This document shows, one piece after another, positions 26,087 to 33,741 of a stretch of 64,000 nucleotides of DNA (its first letter is position 1; each line of letters begins with the position of its first letter). The DNA comes from Catellatospora methionotrophica (lineage in GTDB: Bacteria; Actinomycetota; Actinomycetes; Mycobacteriales; Micromonosporaceae). Position numbers and translations under genes: made by a program. The notes below the pieces were generated by a model. The model searched no databases, was not told the origin of the DNA, and saw only the letters and a list, made by a program, of their open reading frames with translations. The stretch lies in assembly GCF_011297335.1 (NCBI RefSeq), contig NZ_JAAOTJ010000014.1, positions 62,001-126,000 on the forward strand, read 5' to 3'.

Positions 26087-26119
26087 CTGATGGCCCTATC
26101 AGATAATGAGCGCTAGTCT
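26087..26119 (+). promoter_or_regulatory. Leaderless promoter and operator-like repeat of the antitoxin gene
   Basis: TAGTCT (26114-26119) ends 7 nt before the ATG at 26127. Immediately upstream, CTGAT (26087-26091) and ATCAG (26098-26102) form an inverted repeat with a 6-nt gap, suitable for an autorepressing antitoxin dimer. Confidence 0.5.
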
Positions 26120-26126
26120 ATTGGAC

Positions 26127-26408
26127 ATGGGTGAGACCAAAAGCTTCTACCTGGCCGACGACGTCGTCGCTTATCTCAGGACGCACGAGAACGCCTCCGC
26201 CGAGGTGAACCGCCTGGTCCGGCGCAAGATCGCCCAGGACGCCGAGGCCGAGGCCTACCAGCGCCACCACGGTGTGCCGCTGACCGAGGAACGCCGCCGC
26301 CGCGCCCGCCTGTGGGCCCGCGAGCAGCTCGACGCCGCCGCCGAGCGGGCCGAGCACGGCAGCGCCGACCGTGACGAGCTGCGCCGGCGCATGGGCTGGG
26401 CGGCGTGA
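26127..26408 (+). CDS. Antitoxin-like ribbon-helix-helix protein (VapB-like)
   Basis: A 93-aa protein starting MGETKSFYLADDVVAYL. The first 45 residues look like a ribbon-helix-helix: a short strand (KSFYLADD) followed by two helices, the second RLVRRKIAQ. The rest is a charged helix rich in Arg/Glu. This layout is that of antitoxins whose N-terminus binds the operator and whose C-terminus wraps the toxin. The start is the ATG at 26127, favoured by its leaderless promoter; an ATG at 26106 would precede the -10 box. The stop overlaps the downstream PIN gene (GTGA), which supports a pair. Confidence 0.7.
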   Translation: MGETKSFYLADDVVAYLRTHENASAEVNRLVRRKIAQDAEAEAYQRHHGVPLTEERRRRARLWAREQLDAAAERAEHGSADRDELRRRMGWAA

Positions 26409-26839
26409 CCGAGACCGGCGACGAGAGCACCATCCCGCCGATCCGCCTCATCCTCGACGCCTCGGCGATCCGCGCGTTCGGCGCGCACGAGACCGTGGGC
26501 GAGATCATCGGCGAGTTCGACGACGAGGGCGAACTGTTCGCCGTCACGTCCGCGTCGCTGGCCGAGGCCATGGCCAGCGGAGCCGACGCGCACCTGGTCG
26601 ACGTGCTGCGCACCAACGACAACTGCGTCGTGGTCGAGTCCACCGCCGACTGGCGCAGCCTGGGCCGCTTCATGGACCTCACCCGCCCCGGCCCCGACCG
26701 CCTGCACGAGGTCGCCGACTCCGACCTGACCATGCTCGCGGTGCGCACCGACGCCTACATCCTCACCGACCGCCCCGAGCGCTACACCGTGATCGTCGAC
26801 TCGGTCACCACCATCCAGCTGGAGAAACCCTGGTCCTGA
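26405..26839 (+). CDS. PIN-domain toxin-like ribonuclease (VapC-like)
   Basis: A 144-aa protein of PIN type. Acidic metal-binding residues appear in the expected order: D18 in LILDASAI, E54 in SLAEAM, D105 and D107 in EVADSDLTM and D122 in ILTDRPERY. VapC toxins cut tRNA or rRNA. The GTG at 26405 overlaps the antitoxin stop by 4 nt, so the two are translationally coupled. A hairpin terminator follows at 26846-26885. The pair sits back-to-back with an RNA-repair operon, which makes a functional link worth testing, though chance is possible. Confidence 0.75.
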   Translation: MTETGDESTIPPIRLILDASAIRAFGAHETVGEIIGEFDDEGELFAVTSASLAEAMASGADAHLVDVLRTNDNCVVVESTADWRSLGRFMDLTRPGPDRLHEVADSDLTMLAVRTDAYILTDRPERYTVIVDSVTTIQLEKPWS

Positions 26840-26845
26840 CACCCG

Positions 26846-26885
26846 CCGGGAGACCGTCGGGATAGGCCGGTCGACAGTCTCCCGG
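26846..26885 (+). terminator. Hairpin after the vapBC-like pair
   Basis: Arms ccgggagac (26846-26854) and gtctcccgg (26877-26885) are perfectly complementary; the loop is 22 nt and contains further weak pairing. It starts 7 nt past the stop codon of the PIN gene. Confidence 0.55.
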
Positions 26886-26937
26886 AACCGGTATCGCGGC
26901 GAGGATTAAAAGGCGCGCGGATGGGTAGTCGCCCGCC

Positions 26938-27294
26938 ATGACGGCGACCGGAATCCTGAGCGCAATCCTTATCGGAATCGTGATCGGCACCCTCGGCCGG
27001 CTGGTTCTTCCCGGCCGCCAGAACATCGGGGTAATCGCCACCTTCGTGGTCGGCATCCTTGCCGCGCTGCTGGGCACCTGGGTCTCCCGCCAGATGGGCT
27101 GGGAGAACACGTGGCCGGCCCGCCTGGACTGGGACTGGGCCGGGTGGCACTTCACCTGGAGCTGGTCCGAACTGCTGGTCCAGATCGCCTGCGCGGTGAT
27201 CGGCATCATCATCGCCATGGCCCTGACCCGCACCTTCATCGCCGACGAGGGCGGTCGCCCCGTGCGCCGCCGCCGCCGGAACACCACCACCTGA
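26938..27294 (+). CDS. GlsB/YeaQ/YmgE-like stress membrane protein
   Basis: A 118-aa protein with three to four helices: ILSAILIGIVIGTLGRLVLPG, then GVIATFVVGILAALLGTWV, and a C-terminal LLVQIACAVIGIIIAMAL. The GxxxGxxxRLxxPG then GxxxTxxxGxxGAxxG pattern is that of the transglycosylase-associated (YeaQ/YmgE/GlsB) family, small stress-induced proteins of uncertain role. A tryptophan-rich loop between helices 2 and 3 (about residues 55-80) is longer than in the shortest family members. The basic C-terminal tail is cytoplasmic. A strong nested hairpin follows at 27331-27378. Confidence 0.8.
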   Translation: MTATGILSAILIGIVIGTLGRLVLPGRQNIGVIATFVVGILAALLGTWVSRQMGWENTWPARLDWDWAGWHFTWSWSELLVQIACAVIGIIIAMALTRTFIADEGGRPVRRRRRNTTT

Positions 27295-27330
27295 CAGCAC
27301 CACCGTTGAGCCCTCCGTGGGGGTAGGGAA

Positions 27331-27378
27331 AGGAGGGGCACCTTCCCATCGCATAGCGATGTAGAAGGTGCCCCTCCT
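27331..27378. terminator. Strong nested hairpin between convergent genes
   Basis: Arms 27331-27345 and 27364-27378 pair perfectly over 15 bp; the loop itself folds as a 6-bp stem (27347-27352 with 27356-27361). It overlaps the stop region of the minus-strand gene ending at 27377 by two bases, and can terminate from both sides. Confidence 0.75.
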
Positions 27379-28195
27379 AACGTTTGCGGGTCTTCGGCGT
27401 GCCGGCCGCGCGCGCGGTGCGGTGGGCCTTGGCGGGTGCGGCACGCGGGGCGGGCACCTTGCCTGCCGCCGGTCGAGTCCGGCTACGCCCTCCGGGCGGC
27501 ATCAGCCCGAACCACTGCCCGACCCCCAGCGCGAGTACGACGACATACCCGGCGGCCCAGACCGCGTCCAGGTGGTCCCCGCGCCCGACCGCCGGGCCGC
27601 TGAGCAGCGCCGTCACCATGACCAGCACTGCCAGCAGCCGCCACCACGACATGTGGTTGACCGCAGGGGTGCCGCCCAGCGGGGTCAGCACCACACCCCA
27701 CGGCCGCCGCCGCAGCGTGAAACTCGCCGGCCAGACCCGGCCCCGACCGTCGACGTCGAGCACGGCGACTCCGGCGCGGCGGCGCACCAGCACCCGGTGC
27801 TCGCCCGACAGCTCCCGCAGCCACCGTTCCCACACCACCCGCTGGTGCAGCTGCGGCGCGCTGCCCCGGCGCAGGACCGCCCACACGGCGTACCCCGCCG
27901 GAGTGACATCGAGGTCCCCGGCCGCCTTCTCGGCGGCCCGATCGCGCTGCGCCGCCTGCGCGCCCTGCGCCAGGTGCACGGTCAACCGGGCCGGCCACGG
28001 TTGCGCGCGTGCCGCCAGCAGCCACTGCCCCAACCGCACCAGCCAGGCCAGCGCCAGCAGCAGCCCGAGCGGCACGAGCAGCGCCGCGTAACCGACGGGC
28101 CCGGTCCGGTACAGGAACGGCGCGGCGGCCGACAGTCCGACCAGCACCACGACGGTGGCCGTGACGCGGTACGGGGCGGGGACCGGTCTGATCAC
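27377..28195 (-). CDS. Membrane protein with two helical pairs, unknown function
   Basis: A 272-aa protein with two hydrophobic helices near the N-terminus (VTATVVVLVGLSAAAPFL; YAALLVPLGLLLALAWLV) and two near residues 195-245. Between them is a soluble domain with ALRRGSAP-like and HRVLVRRRAGVAVLDVDGRGRV segments. The last 35 residues are very basic and proline/alanine-rich, probably cytoplasmic. Nothing matches a family I can name. Start choice is uncertain: GTG at 28195 follows TACCGT by 7 nt; GTG at 28204 is an alternative. Its stop codon overlaps the base of the strong terminator hairpin. Confidence 0.6.
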   Translation of the reverse strand: MIRPVPAPYRVTATVVVLVGLSAAAPFLYRTGPVGYAALLVPLGLLLALAWLVRLGQWLLAARAQPWPARLTVHLAQGAQAAQRDRAAEKAAGDLDVTPAGYAVWAVLRRGSAPQLHQRVVWERWLRELSGEHRVLVRRRAGVAVLDVDGRGRVWPASFTLRRRPWGVVLTPLGGTPAVNHMSWWRLLAVLVMVTALLSGPAVGRGDHLDAVWAAGYVVVLALGVGQWFGLMPPGGRSRTRPAAGKVPAPRAAPAKAHRTARAAGTPKTRKR

Positions 28196-28241
28196 GACCC
28201 GCACGGTAGCGCGCCGGTCAAAGCGACCGCACCGCCGCGTC

Positions 28242-30566
28242 TCAGTCGCGGGCCAGCGCGGCGGACGCCTCCCGTTCCAGATCCAGGTACTGGTCCTGGC
28301 CGACGAACACCTCCACCTGGCTGATGGTGCCGCCGTGGAACTCCGACGGCTGCGGGTACGCCGCGCTGACCGGGTCGCTGCTGTCACGCCCGACGCACAG
28401 CCCGTCGCCGCACAGCGAGAAGTACGCGATCTGCGTACGCATCGGCCCCTGCGCGACGACGGCGTCGTCGACCCACAGTTTCGTGTGCCCGAGCGTCTCC
28501 TTGTGCTCGCCGACGGACTCCTTGGTGAACTCGACCCCGAGCACGTACCGTCCCGGCTCCAACGGTCCTGATACGAACTGCTGCTCCGGCGGGATACCGA
28601 GGAAGTTGTACACGTAGTGGACCTTCCGGTCCCTGAGGAACAGCGCGTGCCCGCCGAACCGCGACCCGTGCGCGAAGATCACCCCGGCGGCGTCCGGGTC
28701 GGTGATCTCGACGTTGGCCAGCAGCCGGTACGAGCGCCCCCGGATGTTCGCCGCGATCGCCTCCGGCACCTCTGCCGCGCCGGGGTAGTACACGTACGTG
28801 TCGGTCGCCGGGATCGGCTGCGGCCGCGCGTCGGAAAGGATCTCCGGCGGGAGCCGGTCGTCCAGCGGCAGCACCTGATACTTCTCGGCCTCCGACAGCC
28901 ACAGTTCCCGCAGCTCGGCCAGCTTCTCCGGATGCTGCCCGGCGACGTCGACGGCCTCAGCCCGGTCGTCGTCGACGTGGTACAGCTCCCACCGGTCGTC
29001 GTCGAAGTGCCCGAGCCCCGAGGTGGGGCCGTGCACGGTGACGGCTTTCCAGCCGTCGGCCCAGATGCCGCGCGTGCCGAGCATCGCGTAGTACTGCCGC
29101 CGCTTGGTCGTCGGCGCGTCCGCGGACGCGAAGCTGTACCGCATCGACACCCCCGGCAGCGGCACCTGCGCGACCCCGTTGAGCGTGTCCGGGAACGTCA
29201 CCCCGCAGCAGTCCAGGATCGTCGGCACGATGTCGGTGGCGTGATGGTACTGGTGGCGCAGCTCGCCGCGGGCCTCGATGCCCTTCGGCCAGAAGATCAC
29301 CAGCGGGTCGGCGGTGCCACCGGCGTAGGAGTACCGCTTGAACATCTTGAACGGGGTGCTGAACGCCGCGGTCCAGCCCGTCGGGTAGTGGTTGTACGTG
29401 TCCGGGCTGCCCAGGTCCGCCAGGTGGGCCAGGTTCTCGGCCATGTCGTCGGGCCAGCCGTTGAAGAACTTGTTCTCGTTGACCGAACCGTTCGGCCCGC
29501 CCTCGGCCGACGCCCCGTTGTCGGCGCAGTACAGGATCAACGTGTTGTCGAGCTGGTCGGTCTGCTCCAGAAACTCCACGATGCGCCCGATCTGGTGGTC
29601 GGTGTACTCGGAGAAGCCCGCGTACACCTCGGCCATCCGGGCGAAGAGCCGCTTCTCGTCCTCGGACAGCGAGTCCCAGGACCGGACCGTGTCGTTGGGG
29701 TCGAACGTGCCCTCCGGCATCGGATTCAGCCCGGTCAGGGCCGTCCCGGGCGGCAGCACGCCCAGCTCGGTCATCCGCCGCAGCGCCCAGTCGCGGTACG
29801 ACTCGTACCCGTCGTCGAACACGCCCCGGTACTTGTCGGCCCACTCGGTCGCGACGTGGTGCGGAGCGTGGTTCGCGCCCGGGCAGAACCACATCAGCCA
29901 CGGCTTGCCCGGCGCGCAGGCGCGGCTGTCGCGCAGCATCTGGATCGCCCGGTCGGCCAGGTCCTTGGACACGTGGTAGCCGTCCTGCGGCGAGTACGGC
30001 TGGTCGATGAAGTGGTTGTCCTCGGCCAGCGACGGATACCACTGGTTGGTCTCGCCGCCGACGAAGCCGTAGAAGCGGTCCCAGCCCTTCATGAGCGGCC
30101 AGTTCGTCCGGCTCGCGCCCGGGTTGGCCTCCTCGACCGGCACGCTGTGGTTCTTGCCCACCCAGAACGTGTTCCACCCGTTGCGGCGCAGCACCTCGGC
30201 CATCGTCCCGCACTCGTCGGGGATGTGCCCGTTGCCGCCGGGGAAGCCGATCGAGCCCTCGGTGATGCAGGCCATGCCGTTCTGGTGGTGGTTGCGGCCG
30301 GTCAGGAACACCGATCGGGTCGGCGAGCACAGCGCCGTGGTGTGCCACTGGGTGTAGCGCAGCCCGTTGTCGGCCAGCCGCTGCAGCGTCGGCATCGCGA
30401 TCCGGCCGCCGAACGGCTCCCACGCGGCCAGGCCGGTGTCGTCGAACAGCACGATGAGAACGTTGGGCGCGCCGTCGGGCGCTCTGGGCGGCTCGTAGGG
30501 CGTCCAGTCCGGCACCGAGTCACGCACGTCGAGTTTGATGACACCGTTGAACCCCGGCTGCGCCAT
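28242..30566 (-). CDS. Arylsulfatase (type I, formylglycine-dependent)
   Basis: A 774-aa sulfatase. The N-terminus shows NVLIVLFDDTG (metal-binding Asp42, Asp43) and the signature LCSPTRSVFLTGR with Cys80, the residue oxidised to formylglycine by an FGE-type enzyme. Other family pieces are KNHSVP, GANHAPHHV and LYCADNGASAEGG. The C-terminal 150 residues form an extra beta domain (about 620-770), common in the long arylsulfatases that act on hydrophobic or glycan sulfate esters. There is no signal peptide, so it is probably cytosolic. No FGE gene lies nearby. The ATG at 30566 follows TATCGT by 7 nt (leaderless). Confidence 0.92.
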   Translation of the reverse strand: MAQPGFNGVIKLDVRDSVPDWTPYEPPRAPDGAPNVLIVLFDDTGLAAWEPFGGRIAMPTLQRLADNGLRYTQWHTTALCSPTRSVFLTGRNHHQNGMACITEGSIGFPGGNGHIPDECGTMAEVLRRNGWNTFWVGKNHSVPVEEANPGASRTNWPLMKGWDRFYGFVGGETNQWYPSLAEDNHFIDQPYSPQDGYHVSKDLADRAIQMLRDSRACAPGKPWLMWFCPGANHAPHHVATEWADKYRGVFDDGYESYRDWALRRMTELGVLPPGTALTGLNPMPEGTFDPNDTVRSWDSLSEDEKRLFARMAEVYAGFSEYTDHQIGRIVEFLEQTDQLDNTLILYCADNGASAEGGPNGSVNENKFFNGWPDDMAENLAHLADLGSPDTYNHYPTGWTAAFSTPFKMFKRYSYAGGTADPLVIFWPKGIEARGELRHQYHHATDIVPTILDCCGVTFPDTLNGVAQVPLPGVSMRYSFASADAPTTKRRQYYAMLGTRGIWADGWKAVTVHGPTSGLGHFDDDRWELYHVDDDRAEAVDVAGQHPEKLAELRELWLSEAEKYQVLPLDDRLPPEILSDARPQPIPATDTYVYYPGAAEVPEAIAANIRGRSYRLLANVEITDPDAAGVIFAHGSRFGGHALFLRDRKVHYVYNFLGIPPEQQFVSGPLEPGRYVLGVEFTKESVGEHKETLGHTKLWVDDAVVAQGPMRTQIAYFSLCGDGLCVGRDSSDPVSAAYPQPSEFHGGTISQVEVFVGQDQYLDLEREASAALARD

Positions 30567-30620
30567 ACCCCACACGATAGGTGCGGGCGCGCGGGCCGCA
30601 CCGGCGTTCGCCCATTCCGG

Positions 30621-31334
30621 TCAGCGCCGCCGGGCGACCAGGTCACGGCGCGTAAACAGGCCCACGACCAGCACCGGCAGGCCCAGCAGCAGCCACAGCG
30701 GCCGCCCCGCCCACCACGCCCAGGACTCGATCTCCCCGACCCGCTCCACGCTGTAACCCTCGTTGCCCAGCACGTACGCGTCGACCTGCCGCGACTGCGA
30801 GCGCGGCTCCATCTCCTGGTAGAACAGCGTCAGCCGGCCGCGCTCGTCGCGCCCGCCGACCTGCCACGTCGCGCCCTCGCAGTAGAAGTCGGCCCGCGGC
30901 CCGCGCCGCCAGATGGTGCTGTGGCGGCAGTCGGCGTCCCTGACGGTCACCTGCACCCGCTCGCCGTAGCGGCCGACGTGGTCGGCGGGGGCGAACTGGC
31001 GCATCGCGATCCCGGACAGTCCCCAGCCGACCCCGGCCGCACCGGCCGCGATGACCACGGCCAGCACGATCGCGCCGACCTGCCGCGGCCGCCGGGAGGC
31101 ACGCGGGGCGGCGTCGAGCAGCGCGTATCCGAACGCCACCGCCGGAATCGCGACGTTGACCATCGTCAGCCCGACCCCGGCCAGCGAGTTCGTGCACAGC
31201 ACGAGCACCAGCCCGGCCGCGCCCAGCGCCCCGACCAGCAGCCCGAGCCCGGCGACCGAACTGGCGACGACGTCGGCCGCGGTGTTGTCGTCCCCGGCCC
31301 GCCCGGCTGCCATCAGGCCGTTGTGCTCCGCCAT
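30621..31334 (-). CDS. Membrane protein with extracytoplasmic domain
   Basis: A 237-aa protein. Three helices precede residue 110 (GLLVGALGAAGLVLVL, MVNVAIPAVAFGYALL and VGAIVLAVVIAAGAAGV), then a domain of about 100 residues with two cysteines (DADCRHSTIW, FYCEGATW) that could form a disulfide, and a final helix LWLLLGLPVLVVGLF followed by a basic tail. Topology suggests the domain is outside. Function unknown. The start at 31334 has GAAGGA about 8 nt upstream; an alternative GTG is at 31355. It lies 54 nt upstream of the sulfatase on the same strand but the sulfatase has its own promoter. Confidence 0.6.
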   Translation of the reverse strand: MAEHNGLMAAGRAGDDNTAADVVASSVAGLGLLVGALGAAGLVLVLCTNSLAGVGLTMVNVAIPAVAFGYALLDAAPRASRRPRQVGAIVLAVVIAAGAAGVGWGLSGIAMRQFAPADHVGRYGERVQVTVRDADCRHSTIWRRGPRADFYCEGATWQVGGRDERGRLTLFYQEMEPRSQSRQVDAYVLGNEGYSVERVGEIESWAWWAGRPLWLLLGLPVLVVGLFTRRDLVARRR

Positions 31335-31450
31335 CGCTGTCCTTCCGACCCGCACACTCTAGAGCCGAGCGGGCGGTACGCGGGTCGCGAGTGGACGGTG
31401 CGGCCCGGACCGGCCACAGGCCTGCCCGTCTCGCGGGGGACGGCACCGGG

Positions 31451-32425
31451 TCAGAGCCAGTCGACGCCCTGGCCGTGCGGCATCGTGAAGGCGACCGGCC
31501 GCCCGTCGACGGCCAGCACGAACCGGCCCGGCGGGGCCTGCACCGGCAGCCGTGCGGCGATCTGCGGGACTACGCGGGGCGCCTCGTTGCTCAGCCATAC
31601 CGTGCCCGGCCGCAGTTCGGCCAGCTGCGCGGTGAACCGGTCGACGCCCGCCTCGTCGAGATAGGCCAGCACGGCCGTATGGAACACGACCAGCGTCGCC
31701 CCCGCCGGAGCCTGTGCGGCCAGCCCCGCCAGTGACTCGTTGAGGTCGCCGCGCACCAGCAGCGGCGGCTCGGCGGCGGCGATGGCCGCGGCGGCGCTCA
31801 GCCGCTCGGCCCGTTCGGTGTGCTCGGGCCAGATGAGGCTCCGCAGCCAGCGCACATCGTCGGGGTCGGTGACGTCCAGCGGGTTCAGGTCGATGCCCGC
31901 CCGCCAGACGACCTGCGGCAGCCGGTCCGGGACCGGAACCGGGCCGTCGACGGCGCAGTCGAGCAGCGGCGCGCCCTGCGGGCCGATCGGCGAACGGTCG
32001 CCGTACCGGTACCGGTAGCGGTCCGGGTACAGGCACAGCCCCGCGGACGCGCCGACCTCGATCAGTGCGAGCGGCTGCGGCAGCGCGGCGAGCACCGGCA
32101 GCAGCACGGCGCACCGGGCGGCCTCGTTGGTCTGGGTGCTGCGGGCCAGCATCTGCTCGCGTACCGCGGGCCAGTGCGCGACGAGCCAGTCGCGGAACGC
32201 CGGGTAGTCACCGACCGGCCCGCCGAGCAGCCGGACCGCGCCGAGCAGGAGGTTGGGCTGGCGCTTGGCCAGTGGCAGCGCGCCGACCAGGGTGAGCACC
32301 GCGTCGTCGGCTGCGACCCCGAGGCACAGCCGCTCATAGGACGGCGAGCGCCCGGCGGCCTCCGACAGCGCGAAGTCGCGGTAGGTCCGGGCGAGGTCCT
32401 CGTCGGCGCGGGGTATCCCATGCAT
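31451..32425 (-). CDS. DUF2332 protein
   Basis: A 324-aa protein of the DUF2332 family, found widely in actinobacteria. Segments PQPLALIEVGASAGLCLYPD (residues about 115-135) and LVVFHTAVLAYLD resemble the SAM-binding and catalytic regions of a Rossmann methyltransferase, but the motif is degenerate and no activity has been shown as far as I know. TACGGT ends 7 nt before the ATG at 32425, so the gene is probably leaderless. Neighbours give no clue. Confidence 0.8.
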   Translation of the reverse strand: MHGIPRADEDLARTYRDFALSEAAGRSPSYERLCLGVAADDAVLTLVGALPLAKRQPNLLLGAVRLLGGPVGDYPAFRDWLVAHWPAVREQMLARSTQTNEAARCAVLLPVLAALPQPLALIEVGASAGLCLYPDRYRYRYGDRSPIGPQGAPLLDCAVDGPVPVPDRLPQVVWRAGIDLNPLDVTDPDDVRWLRSLIWPEHTERAERLSAAAAIAAAEPPLLVRGDLNESLAGLAAQAPAGATLVVFHTAVLAYLDEAGVDRFTAQLAELRPGTVWLSNEAPRVVPQIAARLPVQAPPGRFVLAVDGRPVAFTMPHGQGVDWL

Positions 32426-32467
32426 GCTGCGTACCGTAGGCCGCCGAACCGGCGTCGCGCATCGTGA

Positions 32468-32908
32468 TCAGGACGACATCCGGTGGTACCCGAGCAGCTT
32501 GCCCAGCAGCGTGGCCAGCTCGGCGCGCTCCGGTCCGGTCAGCGGTACGAGCAGTCGCTCCTGCACGTCGGCGAGCTGCCGGTCCAGCCTGGCGAGCTGC
32601 TCGCGTCCGGCGGCCGTCACGGTGACGATGTTGCGCCGCCGGTCGCCGGGGTCGGGGGAGCGTTCGACGAAGCCGCGGTCGGCCAGCTCGTTGATGGCGG
32701 CGACCAGGTCGGACAGGTGGATGCCGCTGCGCCGGCCGAGTGCGGCCTGGCTGGCGGGGCCGTGCTCGTCGAGGGTGGCCAGCACCCGGAAGTGGTACCC
32801 GCGCGCATCGGCGCTGGCGAAGCCTTCGTTGACCAGGCGTGAAGCCTGCGCCGCGGTCTGCGTGAGCAGCCAGCTGTGCAGGCCGGCCAGGCGGGTGGGC
32901 TCGGACAT
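32468..32908 (-). CDS. MarR-family transcriptional regulator
   Basis: A 146-aa winged helix-turn-helix protein. Recognition helix region ASQAALGRRSGIHLSDLVAAINELADRG, followed by the wing ERSPDPGDRRRNIVTVTAAGR with the family's D-x-R-x-R pattern. MarR proteins sense small molecules and usually repress a transporter or their own gene. TACTGT (32915-32920, minus strand) ends 6 nt before the ATG. The perfect palindrome TGTGATCACA (32908-32917) overlaps the -10 box and the start codon, which suggests autorepression. The gene is 36 nt downstream of the 188-aa membrane gene. Confidence 0.85.
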   Translation of the reverse strand: MSEPTRLAGLHSWLLTQTAAQASRLVNEGFASADARGYHFRVLATLDEHGPASQAALGRRSGIHLSDLVAAINELADRGFVERSPDPGDRRRNIVTVTAAGREQLARLDRQLADVQERLLVPLTGPERAELATLLGKLLGYHRMSS

Positions 32909-32917
32909 GTGATCACA
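32908..32917. promoter_or_regulatory. Palindrome over the MarR start codon
   Basis: TGTGATCACA is a perfect 10-bp palindrome overlapping both the -10 box and the start codon of the MarR gene, a typical position for an autoregulatory operator. Confidence 0.4.
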
Positions 32918-32944
32918 GTAACAAGTCGTTCGTGCACCTAACGG

Positions 32945-33511
32945 TCACCGTCTGGTGTTGAGGTAGCCGATGACCACAGCACCCCACCAGGAGACCTGCG
33001 AGATCACGGCGGTCAGCGCGCCCCACAGCAGCAGGCGTACCGGCGGCCGCCCGGCCAGTGACCGTATGCGCCGGTCCAGCACCATCGCCTGCGTTCCGTT
33101 GATGACGAGGGCGGCGACGAGGACGAGTTTCAGGATCGTGAAACCCTTGCCGAGGTCCGGCCGCAGCAGGGCACCGCTGCCGATCAGGCCGACCACACCG
33201 GACCAGACCAGCAGGTGCAGCCGTGACGTGTTCGCCATGGCCTCGGCCAGGGTCGTGCGGCCCAGCACCCACAGGGCGAAGAAGTAGTCCGCGACCAGGA
33301 CGGCACCGAACCCCAGGATCAGAAAGCCGAGATGGGCGAACAGCGCCACGTCGTGCAGCGCGGGGCCGGGACGGACCTGGGCCGACAGCCAGACCCCGGC
33401 GGGCAGCAGCGCGATGGCCACGGCGGCCGTCGCGACCTGGCGGACCGGTCCGCGGGCGTGCGTACGGCCCGGCGTCGGCACGTCGCGCGTGGTGCCGCTG
33501 TCGTCTGGCAT
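32945..33511 (-). CDS. Five-helix membrane protein, possibly part of the cluster regulon
   Basis: A 188-aa integral membrane protein with about five helices, among them VATAAVAIALLPAGVWLSA, ALFAHLGFLILGFGAVLVADYF and LKLVLVAALVINGTQAM. The histidine in FAHLG and the spacing of helices recall small heme- or copper-related membrane proteins, but I cannot name the family. The ATG at 33511 fits the hydrophobicity profile; GGACAGG lies just upstream. Its 5' region carries element A (33601-33625), similar to elements before the biosynthetic operons, so it may be co-regulated with them. Confidence 0.6.
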   Translation of the reverse strand: MPDDSGTTRDVPTPGRTHARGPVRQVATAAVAIALLPAGVWLSAQVRPGPALHDVALFAHLGFLILGFGAVLVADYFFALWVLGRTTLAEAMANTSRLHLLVWSGVVGLIGSGALLRPDLGKGFTILKLVLVAALVINGTQAMVLDRRIRSLAGRPPVRLLLWGALTAVISQVSWWGAVVIGYLNTRR

Positions 33512-33600
33512 GGCCCCTGTCCTCTCCCTGGCCGTTCGCGCGCATCCGGCGGCGATGCCGGTGCGGCTGCTCAAGTACACGTGCGCAGCGTCTTGGTCGA

Positions 33601-33625
33601 CACTCGTGATGCTGAGAACAATCAA
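33601..33625 (-). promoter_or_regulatory. Cluster element A
   Basis: On the minus strand this reads TTGATTGTTCTCAGCATCAC, followed about 10 nt later by ACCAA. It lies 90 nt before the ATG at 33511 and aligns with elements B (45787-45809) and C (46006-46028). It may be a binding site or -35 region of a shared regulator. Confidence 0.5.
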
Positions 33626-33741
33626 TGGCGTGCGGGGCGGTGGGCAGGCCGCGCCGCGGCGCAGTGCCTGTGCCGCTGGCCGGGAACCGGGCGACGCCGG
33701 GGGCAGCGGCCCGCCGCGCGGGACAGGCACCGCGCGCACGG

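Noticed and set aside
28617-31664. A very long open frame on the plus strand, opposite the arylsulfatase and its neighbours
   Set aside because: It is an antisense shadow of high-G+C coding sequence. Its residue composition is arginine/valine/glycine-rich and shows no family motif, while the minus strand has clear sulfatase signatures.
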